DNA of 5,467 bases from Deltaproteobacteria bacterium. GTDB taxonomy: Bacteria > Desulfobacterota > Binatia > UBA9968. Positions within the stretch are counted from its first letter, which is position 1. Each line of letters opens with the position of its first letter. The stretch is taken from contig JACPFE010000457.1 in assembly GCA_016183145.1 (NCBI GenBank), forward strand, positions 1-5,467. The letters run 5' to 3'. Made by a program: the position numbers and the translations under genes. Below are positions 1-5,095 of this stretch, piece after piece. The notes below the pieces were generated by a model that saw only the letters and a list, made by a program, of their open reading frames with translations, was not told the DNA's origin and did no database searches.

Positions 1-2517
1 CTAACGATAGAGCTCCGGGTCTGCGCCGGAGTCTTTGCCGAGATGAATTTTGGGATAGACGGAAAAACCGCCGGGCCGGCCTTGCACCATGAAGTCAACG
101 GGAATGAAACCCTGGAGCAGCGGTATCGGCAACTCCACGCCGGCGAAGGTGCCTTTCTGATCGGTGCCGATGGCGAGACGGTTGCCCCACAGTCCGGCCG
201 GCAATGCGCCGCTCATGCTGAAACGGCTCGCCGAGATGCTTCCCTGGATGGGAGGGATACGATACTTGCTTCCGGGATCGCGCTCGTTTTCACTCAACAG
301 CTCATAGTCCAGCACCTTGGGGTATGTCGCCGCCGGACCTCCGGCTTCGCGCACGAACGTAAAGGTGGTGTCGCCGCGCTCTTCAGAGCGCTCGCCGCGT
401 TTTTCCCCCTCTGCGCGAATCACCGGCAGCGGCAGATTCCGGATGCCGCCGGCGCTTCCTTTGGCCCGCTGGTTGACATCGGCGAGGGCGACCTCAAGGT
501 TCTTTTGCCGCAGAGTAGCGAAGAATCGATCCGCCATCGGTTTGGACAACGGATAGCTTTGACTGCGGACACCCCATGGGGTTTGGTAATAAATCAGCAT
601 CTCGTTGTCGCCGATCAGATTAACGCCGCGCTCCGCCAGTTCCATGTTGCCCGTGTTGCCGTCGAACAGCGACGGTTTAAGACCGAGTCCCCGCGGACCG
701 TAGATCTCCGGGTTTTCCATTAAGAATTGCTTGCTCATCCGTAACCCGCGGTTCTCGTCCTTCGCCAGCTCGGCGAGTTTTTTCGTCGCTTCGGCGGCGG
801 CCGAACTTTCCGGATAAATATCGAGGATCGTCGTCAGATACGACTCCTGGGCGGCGCGCTCCTTGTTCTTGTTAGCGGCGTTTAAATAGGCTTTGGCCAT
901 TTTCTCGTTGAGGTCGGCGATCTTCTCCTTGGACGCGGTGCCGGAAAGCTCATAATAATTTATCGCCTTGTCGAGCATGCCTCGTTCCTCAAAGGCTTCC
1001 GCCAAAACCTTATAAACTTCCGACGCGTTTTCCGAGTTGGGATGGTTGCGCACGTAGGCGACTCCGGCGTCGATGACGGGTTGAGCAGAAACCGGGTTGT
1101 GGGTCACAACCTGGTACAGATTATTTCCCACCATCATGGCATTGACCATGACCATCGCCGCGCCGGCCCCCGCCGGTCCGCCAACGGCCACGGCGCCGGC
1201 CGCGTAGAGGAGATTCTTCTTGAGCAGGTCTTCGCCCAGGAGAACGTACTTCGCCGACTGCAAACGGCGGTCGCTGCGCGCGTCTTCAAAGGAGCCGAGG
1301 AGATTGTATTCGCGGCTCTGCAGCAGGGTCGAGGCGCGCGTTTTCGCCTTTGGGTTGATCGCCGAACGGATAATCTGCGCGATCGCCTTCTTGGCGGCCT
1401 CATGCCATCCTTTCATCTCCATAGCCACGGCTTCCGCGTCGCGGGCCGCGTCGGCGAGCGGCGTGCCGGGGTATTTCTTGTCGATGTCGACGGCGACCCG
1501 CTCCACCTGGTGCGCGTCGCGCAGGGACAAAGCCTGAAGCAGCCGCTTCACGTCGTCATCCCGCTCTGCCGGCGCGCGCGGCTCCTCAGTCGCAGCCAGG
1601 GCTTTCCCTTGTCTTTCGTCCCGCTCCTTCGATAATTTTGTCGTCCGCTCGAGCGCTTTTTGCGCGTCGCGGGACTGGGGATCGAAAAAGGATGCGAGCT
1701 CGGCATGAAAGAGCGCCTTGTCCGATTCGCCCTTGGCCAACGCCTCGTCGGCCTTGGCGAGCTGTTTCTGCGCCAGCGTCGCCGCTTTCTTTTTGTCCAG
1801 GGACTCGGCCCGCTTGCGAATCTCCGCGCTGCGCGGGTCGTCGGGAAAGCGCTTCAAAAAATCGAGATCCCGTGCCAACGCCCGCCGTTCTTCGATCGGC
1901 ATATCGCGCTCGGCCAGCGCGTAAAGTTGGCTCACGGCGGTTTCCACCGCCGCGCCGATGTAGTTTCCCGAGGCGACTCCGACCAGGTCCACCGAACTAA
2001 GCAAACGGTTGAGCATGCCGCCCCAGAAGTTGGTTGAGCTCCGGCGCATCAGATGGTCGGCTTGGGTCAGGTCGTCCTGATTGATGATCGCTTCGAGATA
2101 CTTCTTGCGCTGGTCCGAAGAGGCGTTCTTGAGCGCGGCTCTTTGGGCGGCGAGATGAGGCTCGCGCTCCAGGATCGTATTGTTGACGAGGTCCTGCACA
2201 TGCTCCGTCAGTCCGGTGGCGGCCTGACGTTCTTTTTGTAATCGCCCATCCTCGGACTTGAAAAACGTTAGATGCTGTTCGAGCGCGGCCTTGTCGTTGA
2301 AAAGGGCGTCGATCAGGGCGTCGCGCGTCCGCTTGTCGACATCGTCGGGAAAATATTGCGGTGGCGCCAGGGGTTTCTCAAAGGGATCGAAGTCGGGCAG
2401 GGGGTTGAGGATTTTCTCTAAAGGCAGTTCCCGTTGCTGAGCACCGGCACACGGAATCGACGCCGAGAGAGAAACTAAGAGGATGAGCAGTAGAAGTTGG
2501 CCGAGTTTGTGATTCAT
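1..2517 (-). CDS. Large secreted TPR/helical-repeat protein, function unknown
   Basis: 838 residues, complete (TAG at 3-1). A Sec signal peptide (1-26: Lys4, hydrophobic core 8-15, likely cleavage AGA|QQ) exports it. In order follow a proline-rich linker (about 27-57), helical sequence (60-160), an amphipathic stretch (165-203), TPR-like helices (248-290, KADEALAKGESDKALFHAEL), more helices (320-385), and a Gly/Ala/Met-rich hydrophobic segment (437-464) that could enter a membrane. A better TPR block lies at 497-590 (EVYKVLAEAFEERGMLDKAI), then a C-terminal region (about 610-838) rich in short beta-like strands, Gly and aromatics. The Cys23 context (SIPC) is not a lipobox. Residues 707-716 are a charged patch encoded by a palindrome between direct repeats. 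There is no Shine-Dalgarno before the ATG; the 4-base ATGA overlap with the lipoprotein gene implies re-initiation and a shared complex, likely in the periplasm or at the outer membrane. The protein is not recognised; scaffold or export roles are guesses. Confidence 0.85.
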   Translation of the reverse strand: MNHKLGQLLLLILLVSLSASIPCAGAQQRELPLEKILNPLPDFDPFEKPLAPPQYFPDDVDKRTRDALIDALFNDKAALEQHLTFFKSEDGRLQKERQAATGLTEHVQDLVNNTILEREPHLAAQRAALKNASSDQRKKYLEAIINQDDLTQADHLMRRSSTNFWGGMLNRLLSSVDLVGVASGNYIGAAVETAVSQLYALAERDMPIEERRALARDLDFLKRFPDDPRSAEIRKRAESLDKKKAATLAQKQLAKADEALAKGESDKALFHAELASFFDPQSRDAQKALERTTKLSKERDERQGKALAATEEPRAPAERDDDVKRLLQALSLRDAHQVERVAVDIDKKYPGTPLADAARDAEAVAMEMKGWHEAAKKAIAQIIRSAINPKAKTRASTLLQSREYNLLGSFEDARSDRRLQSAKYVLLGEDLLKKNLLYAAGAVAVGGPAGAGAAMVMVNAMMVGNNLYQVVTHNPVSAQPVIDAGVAYVRNHPNSENASEVYKVLAEAFEERGMLDKAINYYELSGTASKEKIADLNEKMAKAYLNAANKNKERAAQESYLTTILDIYPESSAAAEATKKLAELAKDENRGLRMSKQFLMENPEIYGPRGLGLKPSLFDGNTGNMELAERGVNLIGDNEMLIYYQTPWGVRSQSYPLSKPMADRFFATLRQKNLEVALADVNQRAKGSAGGIRNLPLPVIRAEGEKRGERSEERGDTTFTFVREAGGPAATYPKVLDYELLSENERDPGSKYRIPPIQGSISASRFSMSGALPAGLWGNRLAIGTDQKGTFAGVELPIPLLQGFIPVDFMVQGRPGGFSVYPKIHLGKDSGADPELYR
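371..399. repeat. Short palindrome between 8-base direct repeats, inside the TPR gene
   Basis: TCGCCGCG occurs at 371-378 and 392-399, exactly 21 bases (seven codons) apart. Perfect 7-base arms GCGCTCT (376-382) and AGAGCGC (385-391) lie across the interval. It encodes the charged RGERSEERGD patch, residues about 707-716. It may be a small insertion or a local slippage duplication; chance in GC-rich coding DNA is also possible. Confidence 0.4.
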
Positions 2518-3452
2518 CGGTTCAGTCGCGTCATTTTTTCCAGCAAACCGCGCAGCGCTTCGATCTTGCCCTGGGCCTCGATTTTCTCCACGATTCCATC
2601 CGTTTGTACCACCTCCGTATACAGTCTCAAGGCCGACTTGGCAAATTGATCGACGGCCTTGAGATCGAAGACCAATCCCTCGGGATCATACTGGGCGGCG
2701 TATTCTTTTGCCAGCAGCGCGTAGAAGTCCCCGAAATCGATCAGGTAGCGGTGGATGTTCTTGCTTTGGCGGTGCTTGGTTACGAGCTGGCTGTAACCCA
2801 ATATCGTCAACTGGTTACCCTCTTTGAGGCGATAGCGGTTGGCTTCGACGAAGGCGACCTTGGCGCGATCGACGCGCTCCTCCTCCACCCGGGCGAGATA
2901 CTCGTAAGGGGTTCCCTGGTGCTTTTTAATCAGTTCGTTCCACGCCGCAACCTTCTCATCGAGCCCGGCGATGTATTGAAAAGGGTCTTCGGCGGCCAAG
3001 GGTTTGTCGAGAATGCGCAGAAAAAAATCGATGATTTCGGCGTTCTTCGCCGCCTCGGTTCCCAATCGCCCTTCGGTCTCGGCGACTTTACGGTAATAAG
3101 ATGCGGCCTGGTCGTATTCGCGCAACCGCTCCAGGCACAACGCCTTGTTAAACTGCACGATGTCGATGAACTTGCCGCGGTTTTTCTTCTCGTAATCTTC
3201 GAGCCGCACCAGCGTCGCCTTCATGATGTTGACGCCGGTCACGTCCTTGGGGATCGGGAAACGGTAGGTGTCCTCCTTCGCCAGGCGCTGAAAATCCTTG
3301 ACGATATCCAGGAGATCGCCGGCGGGGACGTAGCGCGCTTCGATGGGCGAGGTGCGAGAGGAGCAGCCGGCAAATAGAATGAGGGCGAGCGTTAGCGTGA
3401 TGGCGATCAATGGCGTAATCCGAGGTCTCAAGCTTGGTCTTTCTCCGTGCAT
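2514..3452 (-). CDS. Predicted outer-membrane lipoprotein with TPR-like helices
   Basis: 312 residues, not recognised as a named protein. A positively charged start and a hydrophobic stretch (about 14-27) end in LFAGC, a lipobox with lipidated Cys30. The next residue is Ser, so Lol sorting would send it to the outer membrane if the cell is diderm. The rest is almost entirely predicted alpha-helix. Residues about 98-125 (FNKALCLERLREYDQAASYYRKV) resemble a TPR unit, and helices such as EVVQTDGIVEKIEAQGKIEALRGLLEKM close the chain. The overall look recalls BamD-type helical lipoproteins, but no specific match is claimed. The start may be TTG 3431 rather than ATG 3452: GGAGAA (3446-3441) lies 9 bases before the TTG, giving a compact signal peptide starting MRPRITPLIAI with Cys at 23, while the ATG has only a weak GAGA. 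The stop overlaps the next gene (ATGA), implying co-translation and probably a physical partnership. Confidence 0.8.
   Translation of the reverse strand: MHGERPSLRPRITPLIAITLTLALILFAGCSSRTSPIEARYVPAGDLLDIVKDFQRLAKEDTYRFPIPKDVTGVNIMKATLVRLEDYEKKNRGKFIDIVQFNKALCLERLREYDQAASYYRKVAETEGRLGTEAAKNAEIIDFFLRILDKPLAAEDPFQYIAGLDEKVAAWNELIKKHQGTPYEYLARVEEERVDRAKVAFVEANRYRLKEGNQLTILGYSQLVTKHRQSKNIHRYLIDFGDFYALLAKEYAAQYDPEGLVFDLKAVDQFAKSALRLYTEVVQTDGIVEKIEAQGKIEALRGLLEKMTRLNR
3441..3446 (-). promoter_or_regulatory. Ribosome binding site candidate favouring a TTG start of the lipoprotein gene
   Basis: GGAGAA on the minus strand, 9 bases before TTG 3431 (codon 8 of the ATG frame). It is a better site than anything before ATG 3452, and the shortened product keeps an Arg-rich n-region and a normal lipoprotein signal length. 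Confidence 0.4.
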
Positions 3453-3504
3453 TCTCGGGGCAACTAAACAACCATTGCTTCGAAGGCTAAGGGTTGCACT
3501 TATC

Positions 3505-3521
3505 GTCGGCTCAAAGCCGAC
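3505..3521. repeat. Short hairpin GTCGGCT-CAA-AGCCGAC
   Basis: Seven perfect pairs with a 3-base loop, 53 bases before the ATG of the lipoprotein gene. It is near the likely 5' leader, so it might be an operator or leader hairpin, or part of the surrounding repeat mosaic. No function can be read from it. Confidence 0.45.
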
Positions 3522-3530
3522 AAGGAGTTT

Positions 3531-3564
3531 TCCCTCTCCACCACGTCCTCGTGGGGGAGAGGGA
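3531..3564. repeat. GC-rich hairpin, left half of a composite inverted repeat
   Basis: Arms 3531-3545 and 3550-3564 pair at 14 of 15 positions (one A/G mismatch, 3540/3555) around a TCCT loop. The sequence is TCCCTCTCC...GGGGGAGAGGGA. With the right-hand hairpin it forms a larger alternative fold over 3555-3612. It could end or attenuate transcription leaving the cupin gene, but no run of U follows on the minus strand. Confidence 0.75.
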
Positions 3565-3603
3565 TAGGGTGAGGGGGCGACGCTTGCTGAACCCTCACCC
3601 CTG

Positions 3604-3628
3604 CCCTCTCCCGCAAAGCGGGCGAGGG
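3604..3628. repeat. GC-rich hairpin, right half of a composite inverted repeat
   Basis: Arms 3604-3614 and 3618-3628 pair at 10 of 11 positions around an AAA loop (CCCTCTCCCGC against GCGGGCGAGGG). Its left arm also pairs with the neighbouring hairpin: 3592-3612 matches the reverse complement of 3555-3575 at 18 of 21 bases. This is the common dispersed CCCTCACCC/CCCTCTCCC repeat type of GC-rich bacterial genomes. Confidence 0.7.
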
Positions 3629-3694
3629 TGAAAATCGCTTATCTCTTTTGGAGACAGCGCGTAACTTACTTCGCCTGTAGGGCGAGGGATTTCA

Positions 3695-3709
3695 ACCATC
3701 CCCGATGGT
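3695..3709. repeat. Small hairpin ACCATC-CCC-GATGGT
   Basis: Six perfect pairs around a 3-base loop, 16 bases downstream of the cupin stop. No T-tract follows on the minus strand (it continues TGAAAT), so a terminator role is weak. A second small inverted repeat, TCGCC/GGCGA (3671-3685), lies next to it. Confidence 0.45.
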
Positions 3710-3725
3710 GCATATTAAGATCGAC

Positions 3726-4112
3726 CTAGCCCGTTTTTATCAGCGAGTAAAACAGCACCAACTCCCCGCTTTTCCCCGCGGCGAAATCGTGCGGCGTTCC
3801 CTTTGGAATATGGCAAACGGTTCCCGAACGAAGCTCGATGCGCCGTCCGTTGACGCGCAGCCGTCCCCGGCCTTTGAGGACCTGGCAGACGACGTCCTTA
3901 TCGTCGTGGTTGATCTGTTTCCGATCTAAGCTTTTGGTCGGACGGAAGGCGATCAGCCCGCTGGTGAATTGCTTCGCCTCGAAGCAGTCGGCGTAGCGGA
4001 TCTCTTCGTTGAGCTTGTGCAGTCGCTTTAATGCCGCGCTGATCTTGACGATTTTCATGTCGGTTTCCCACGCCATGACAGTACGGGCAAGGCATGCCTT
4101 GCCCGTACTCAC
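3726..4112 (-). CDS. Small cupin-domain protein, function unknown
   Basis: A single-domain cupin (cupin_2-like) of 128 residues from the GTG at 4112, or 110 from the internal ATG at 4058. Counting from MKIVKI, motif 2 is intact: G79-x5-P85-x-G87-x2-H90 (GTVCHIPKGTPH). The end of motif 1 is clear as VLKGRGRLRVNG (59-71). The usual HxH and Glu of motif 1 are reduced to NHDDKD, so the standard four-ligand metal site is incomplete. Cytoplasmic, no signal peptide. The GTG start is chosen because GGAG lies 5 bases upstream and it forms a 4-base GTGA overlap with the DHH stop, like the other two junctions in this window. However, residues 2-11 are pure palindrome sequence, and the recognisable protein begins at MKIVKI, which has only a weak GGGA upstream. 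ATG 4058 is therefore a serious alternative, with ATG 4076 less likely. Substrate and role are unknown; co-transcription with ald and the DHH gene is likely. Confidence 0.8.
   Translation of the reverse strand: MSTGKACLARTVMAWETDMKIVKISAALKRLHKLNEEIRYADCFEAKQFTSGLIAFRPTKSLDRKQINHDDKDVVCQVLKGRGRLRVNGRRIELRSGTVCHIPKGTPHDFAAGKSGELVLFYSLIKTG
4080..4109. repeat. Perfect 30-base palindrome at the DHH/cupin junction
   Basis: AGTACGGGCAAGGCA is followed directly by its exact reverse complement, with no mismatch and no spacer. In RNA this would be a 13-pair hairpin with a CATG loop. It begins on the last base of the DHH TGA stop (4109) and covers exactly codons 2-11 of the long cupin frame. No T-run follows on the minus strand, so it is not a standard intrinsic terminator. 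Similar GGGCAAGGCATGCCTTGCCC palindromes are, to my knowledge, dispersed in several GC-rich bacterial genomes; copy number in this genome is unknown. Possible roles are mRNA stabilisation, attenuation between the two genes, or a passive repeat. Confidence 0.85.
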
Positions 4113-5095
4113 GCCTTCTCCGTCACCGCTTCGACGATTTCCCGGATCGCCTGTTCTGCCTGATCGTTCGGGATGCGGGATGAGCCGACCACCTTGTGGC
4201 CGCCGCCGCCGTATTTTTTCAACAGCTCGCCGACGTTGACGCTGGATGTCGGATTGAAAATGTTGTAGCCGACGGAGATCGCCGTGGTATTTTCTCTTTG
4301 GGTGTCCTCAGCGACCTTTACTTGAATATTGCCCCTGGGGAAAAGTGTGAAAATCAGGAAGCGGTTGCCTTCCGGCACGTCTTTGATGCCGCGCAGATCG
4401 CAGTAGACCACGTTGCCCTTTAACGTCGTTCGTTCGAGCAGGATTTTGCGCAGCTCCTCCTGTTCATCGCGAATTTGCTGGCAGCGTCTCGCGACTTCGG
4501 GATCCTTCATCGTCTCTTCCAGCGGCGCGTCCCGGAGCAATTCGATGATGCGCAACCAGTAGGGCTCGTCGCCGGTGTTTTTCCCATCGGTGGTCATGGA
4601 GACCAAGACATAGCCTTGCGGATTCAAGACATCTTCCCGCTCCAGTTTGCCGGCGTCGATCCGGTCGGCTTCCTGCAATAGGAAATTCATTCTCTCGGTG
4701 TTGAGAAACGATATGATGGCTTCCGGGGTCATTAGCCTGTTGCCTATTTCAGCCCGAGGCTGATCAGCCTTCGGCTGAGCCTCATGCCTATTGCCTAATT
4801 CTATGTAATACTCGTACACCACCCGCGCGGCGCTCGGCGCCAGGCGAAAGCCGCCTTTGCCGGGCATGATCGGCTTCGGAAAGTCCGGCGTGGTGTTGGT
4901 GATGTGGTGGTCGAACCAGAGCGAGCAGTTCGGATGGTAAGGCAGGTTGGTGATGATGTCGCCGGCACGGATTTCCACCAAGCCATCCTGCATGAATTTG
5001 GGTTCCACGAAAAGATAGGAATCGATCCGTTCGAATTTTGTGATGAGCGCGCCGCAAACCAGCCCGTCGAAATCCGCGCGCGTGACCAGCCTCAT
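4109..5095 (-). CDS. DHH-family phosphoesterase (exopolyphosphatase/NrnA-like)
   Basis: 328 residues with the two-domain DHH-DHHA1 layout. Motif I is TRADFDG at residues 5-11; many relatives have His where this has Arg6. The signature DHH is at 62-64 within LWFDHHITN. Further acidic residues D144 and D147 (EADRID) fit the metal-binding region. The C-terminal DHHA1 domain carries GGGGHKVVGSS at 296-306, the substrate-binding glycine motif. Family members are Mn-dependent phosphoesterases acting on polyphosphate, short RNA, pAp or cyclic dinucleotides; the substrate cannot be assigned here. No signal peptide, so cytoplasmic. The ATG start is well supported: a near-perfect AGGAGGTGA lies 7 bases upstream and the start overlaps the ald stop by 4 bases. 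Residues 100-121 are encoded by a repeat-flanked palindrome (separate entry) between the VVYEYY helix and the following MTPEA helix, and look like an insertion. The TGA stop is shared with the cupin GTG. Family call is firm, substrate open. Confidence 0.9.
   Translation of the reverse strand: MRLVTRADFDGLVCGALITKFERIDSYLFVEPKFMQDGLVEIRAGDIITNLPYHPNCSLWFDHHITNTTPDFPKPIMPGKGGFRLAPSAARVVYEYYIELGNRHEAQPKADQPRAEIGNRLMTPEAIISFLNTERMNFLLQEADRIDAGKLEREDVLNPQGYVLVSMTTDGKNTGDEPYWLRIIELLRDAPLEETMKDPEVARRCQQIRDEQEELRKILLERTTLKGNVVYCDLRGIKDVPEGNRFLIFTLFPRGNIQVKVAEDTQRENTTAISVGYNIFNPTSSVNVGELLKKYGGGGHKVVGSSRIPNDQAEQAIREIVEAVTEKA
4118..4121 (-). promoter_or_regulatory. Candidate ribosome binding site for the GTG start of the cupin gene
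   Basis: GGAG on the minus strand, 5 bases before the GTG at 4112, inside the last codons of the DHH gene. It supports the long start, but short GGAG matches also arise by chance in coding sequence. Confidence 0.4.
4735..4797 (-). repeat. Palindromic element inserted in frame in the DHH gene
   Basis: On the plus strand two near-identical 12-mers, GCCTGTTGCCTA (4735-4746) and GCCTATTGCCTA (4786-4797), match at 11 of 12 bases and are exactly 51 bases apart, a multiple of three. Between them lies an imperfect palindrome, 4749-4778, with 13 of 15 pairs and a perfect 14-base core, AGGCTGATCAGCCT (4757-4770). The segment encodes residues 100-121 of the DHH protein, with GNR repeated at both ends, and has a polar, proline- and charge-containing composition unlike the hydrophobic helices beside it. 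Removing one 51-base unit would restore an uninterrupted frame. What is seen is the repeat structure; that it is an inserted mobile or slipped element is inferred. Confidence 0.7.

Larger units (their letters stand above)
3453..3725. other. Intergenic region made largely of palindromic sequence
   Basis: This 273-base gap between the cupin and lipoprotein genes holds no credible ORF or RNA gene. It contains four groups of hairpins (listed separately). Upstream of the lipoprotein gene I see no convincing -35/-10 pair; TTGTCG near 3524 lacks a good partner at normal spacing. The left group probably has its own promoter somewhere here, since the gap is long and structured, but I cannot place it. 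Confidence 0.6.

Noticed and set aside
43..723. Plus-strand open frame of 226 codons opposite the TPR gene
   Set aside because: Typical antisense shadow in GC-rich coding DNA; composition is rich in Arg, His and Ala without motifs, and the opposite frame is continuous for 838 codons with a signal peptide.
1042..1635. Plus-strand open frame of 197 codons
   Set aside because: Also opposite the continuous TPR gene, with no motif or plausible start context.
2440..2517. Lipoprotein signal in the 838-residue protein, because of Cys23
   Set aside because: The context SIPC lacks a lipobox (Pro at -1), while AGA|QQ just after it is a good signal peptidase I site.
2604..3377. Long plus-strand open frame of 257 codons opposite the lipoprotein gene
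   Set aside because: It mirrors the codon structure of the real minus-strand gene, shows no recognisable domain or signal, and has no ribosome site; the minus frame has a lipobox and a coupled downstream gene.
3453..3530. Sigma-70 promoter for the lipoprotein operon
   Set aside because: TTGTCG near 3524 is a passable -35, but no TATAAT-like box lies at 16-18 bases; the match is no better than chance.
3531..3628. Intrinsic terminator
   Set aside because: The hairpins are strong, but no T-tract follows either one on the minus strand, and the sequence fits a dispersed palindromic repeat better.
3705..3929. Small plus-strand gene opposite the cupin
   Set aside because: No ribosome site, no motif, and the minus frame carries an intact cupin motif 2.
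4735..4797. CRISPR-like or tandem repeat
   Set aside because: Only two 12-base copies with a palindromic interval lying in frame in a gene; there is no regular array of repeats and spacers.
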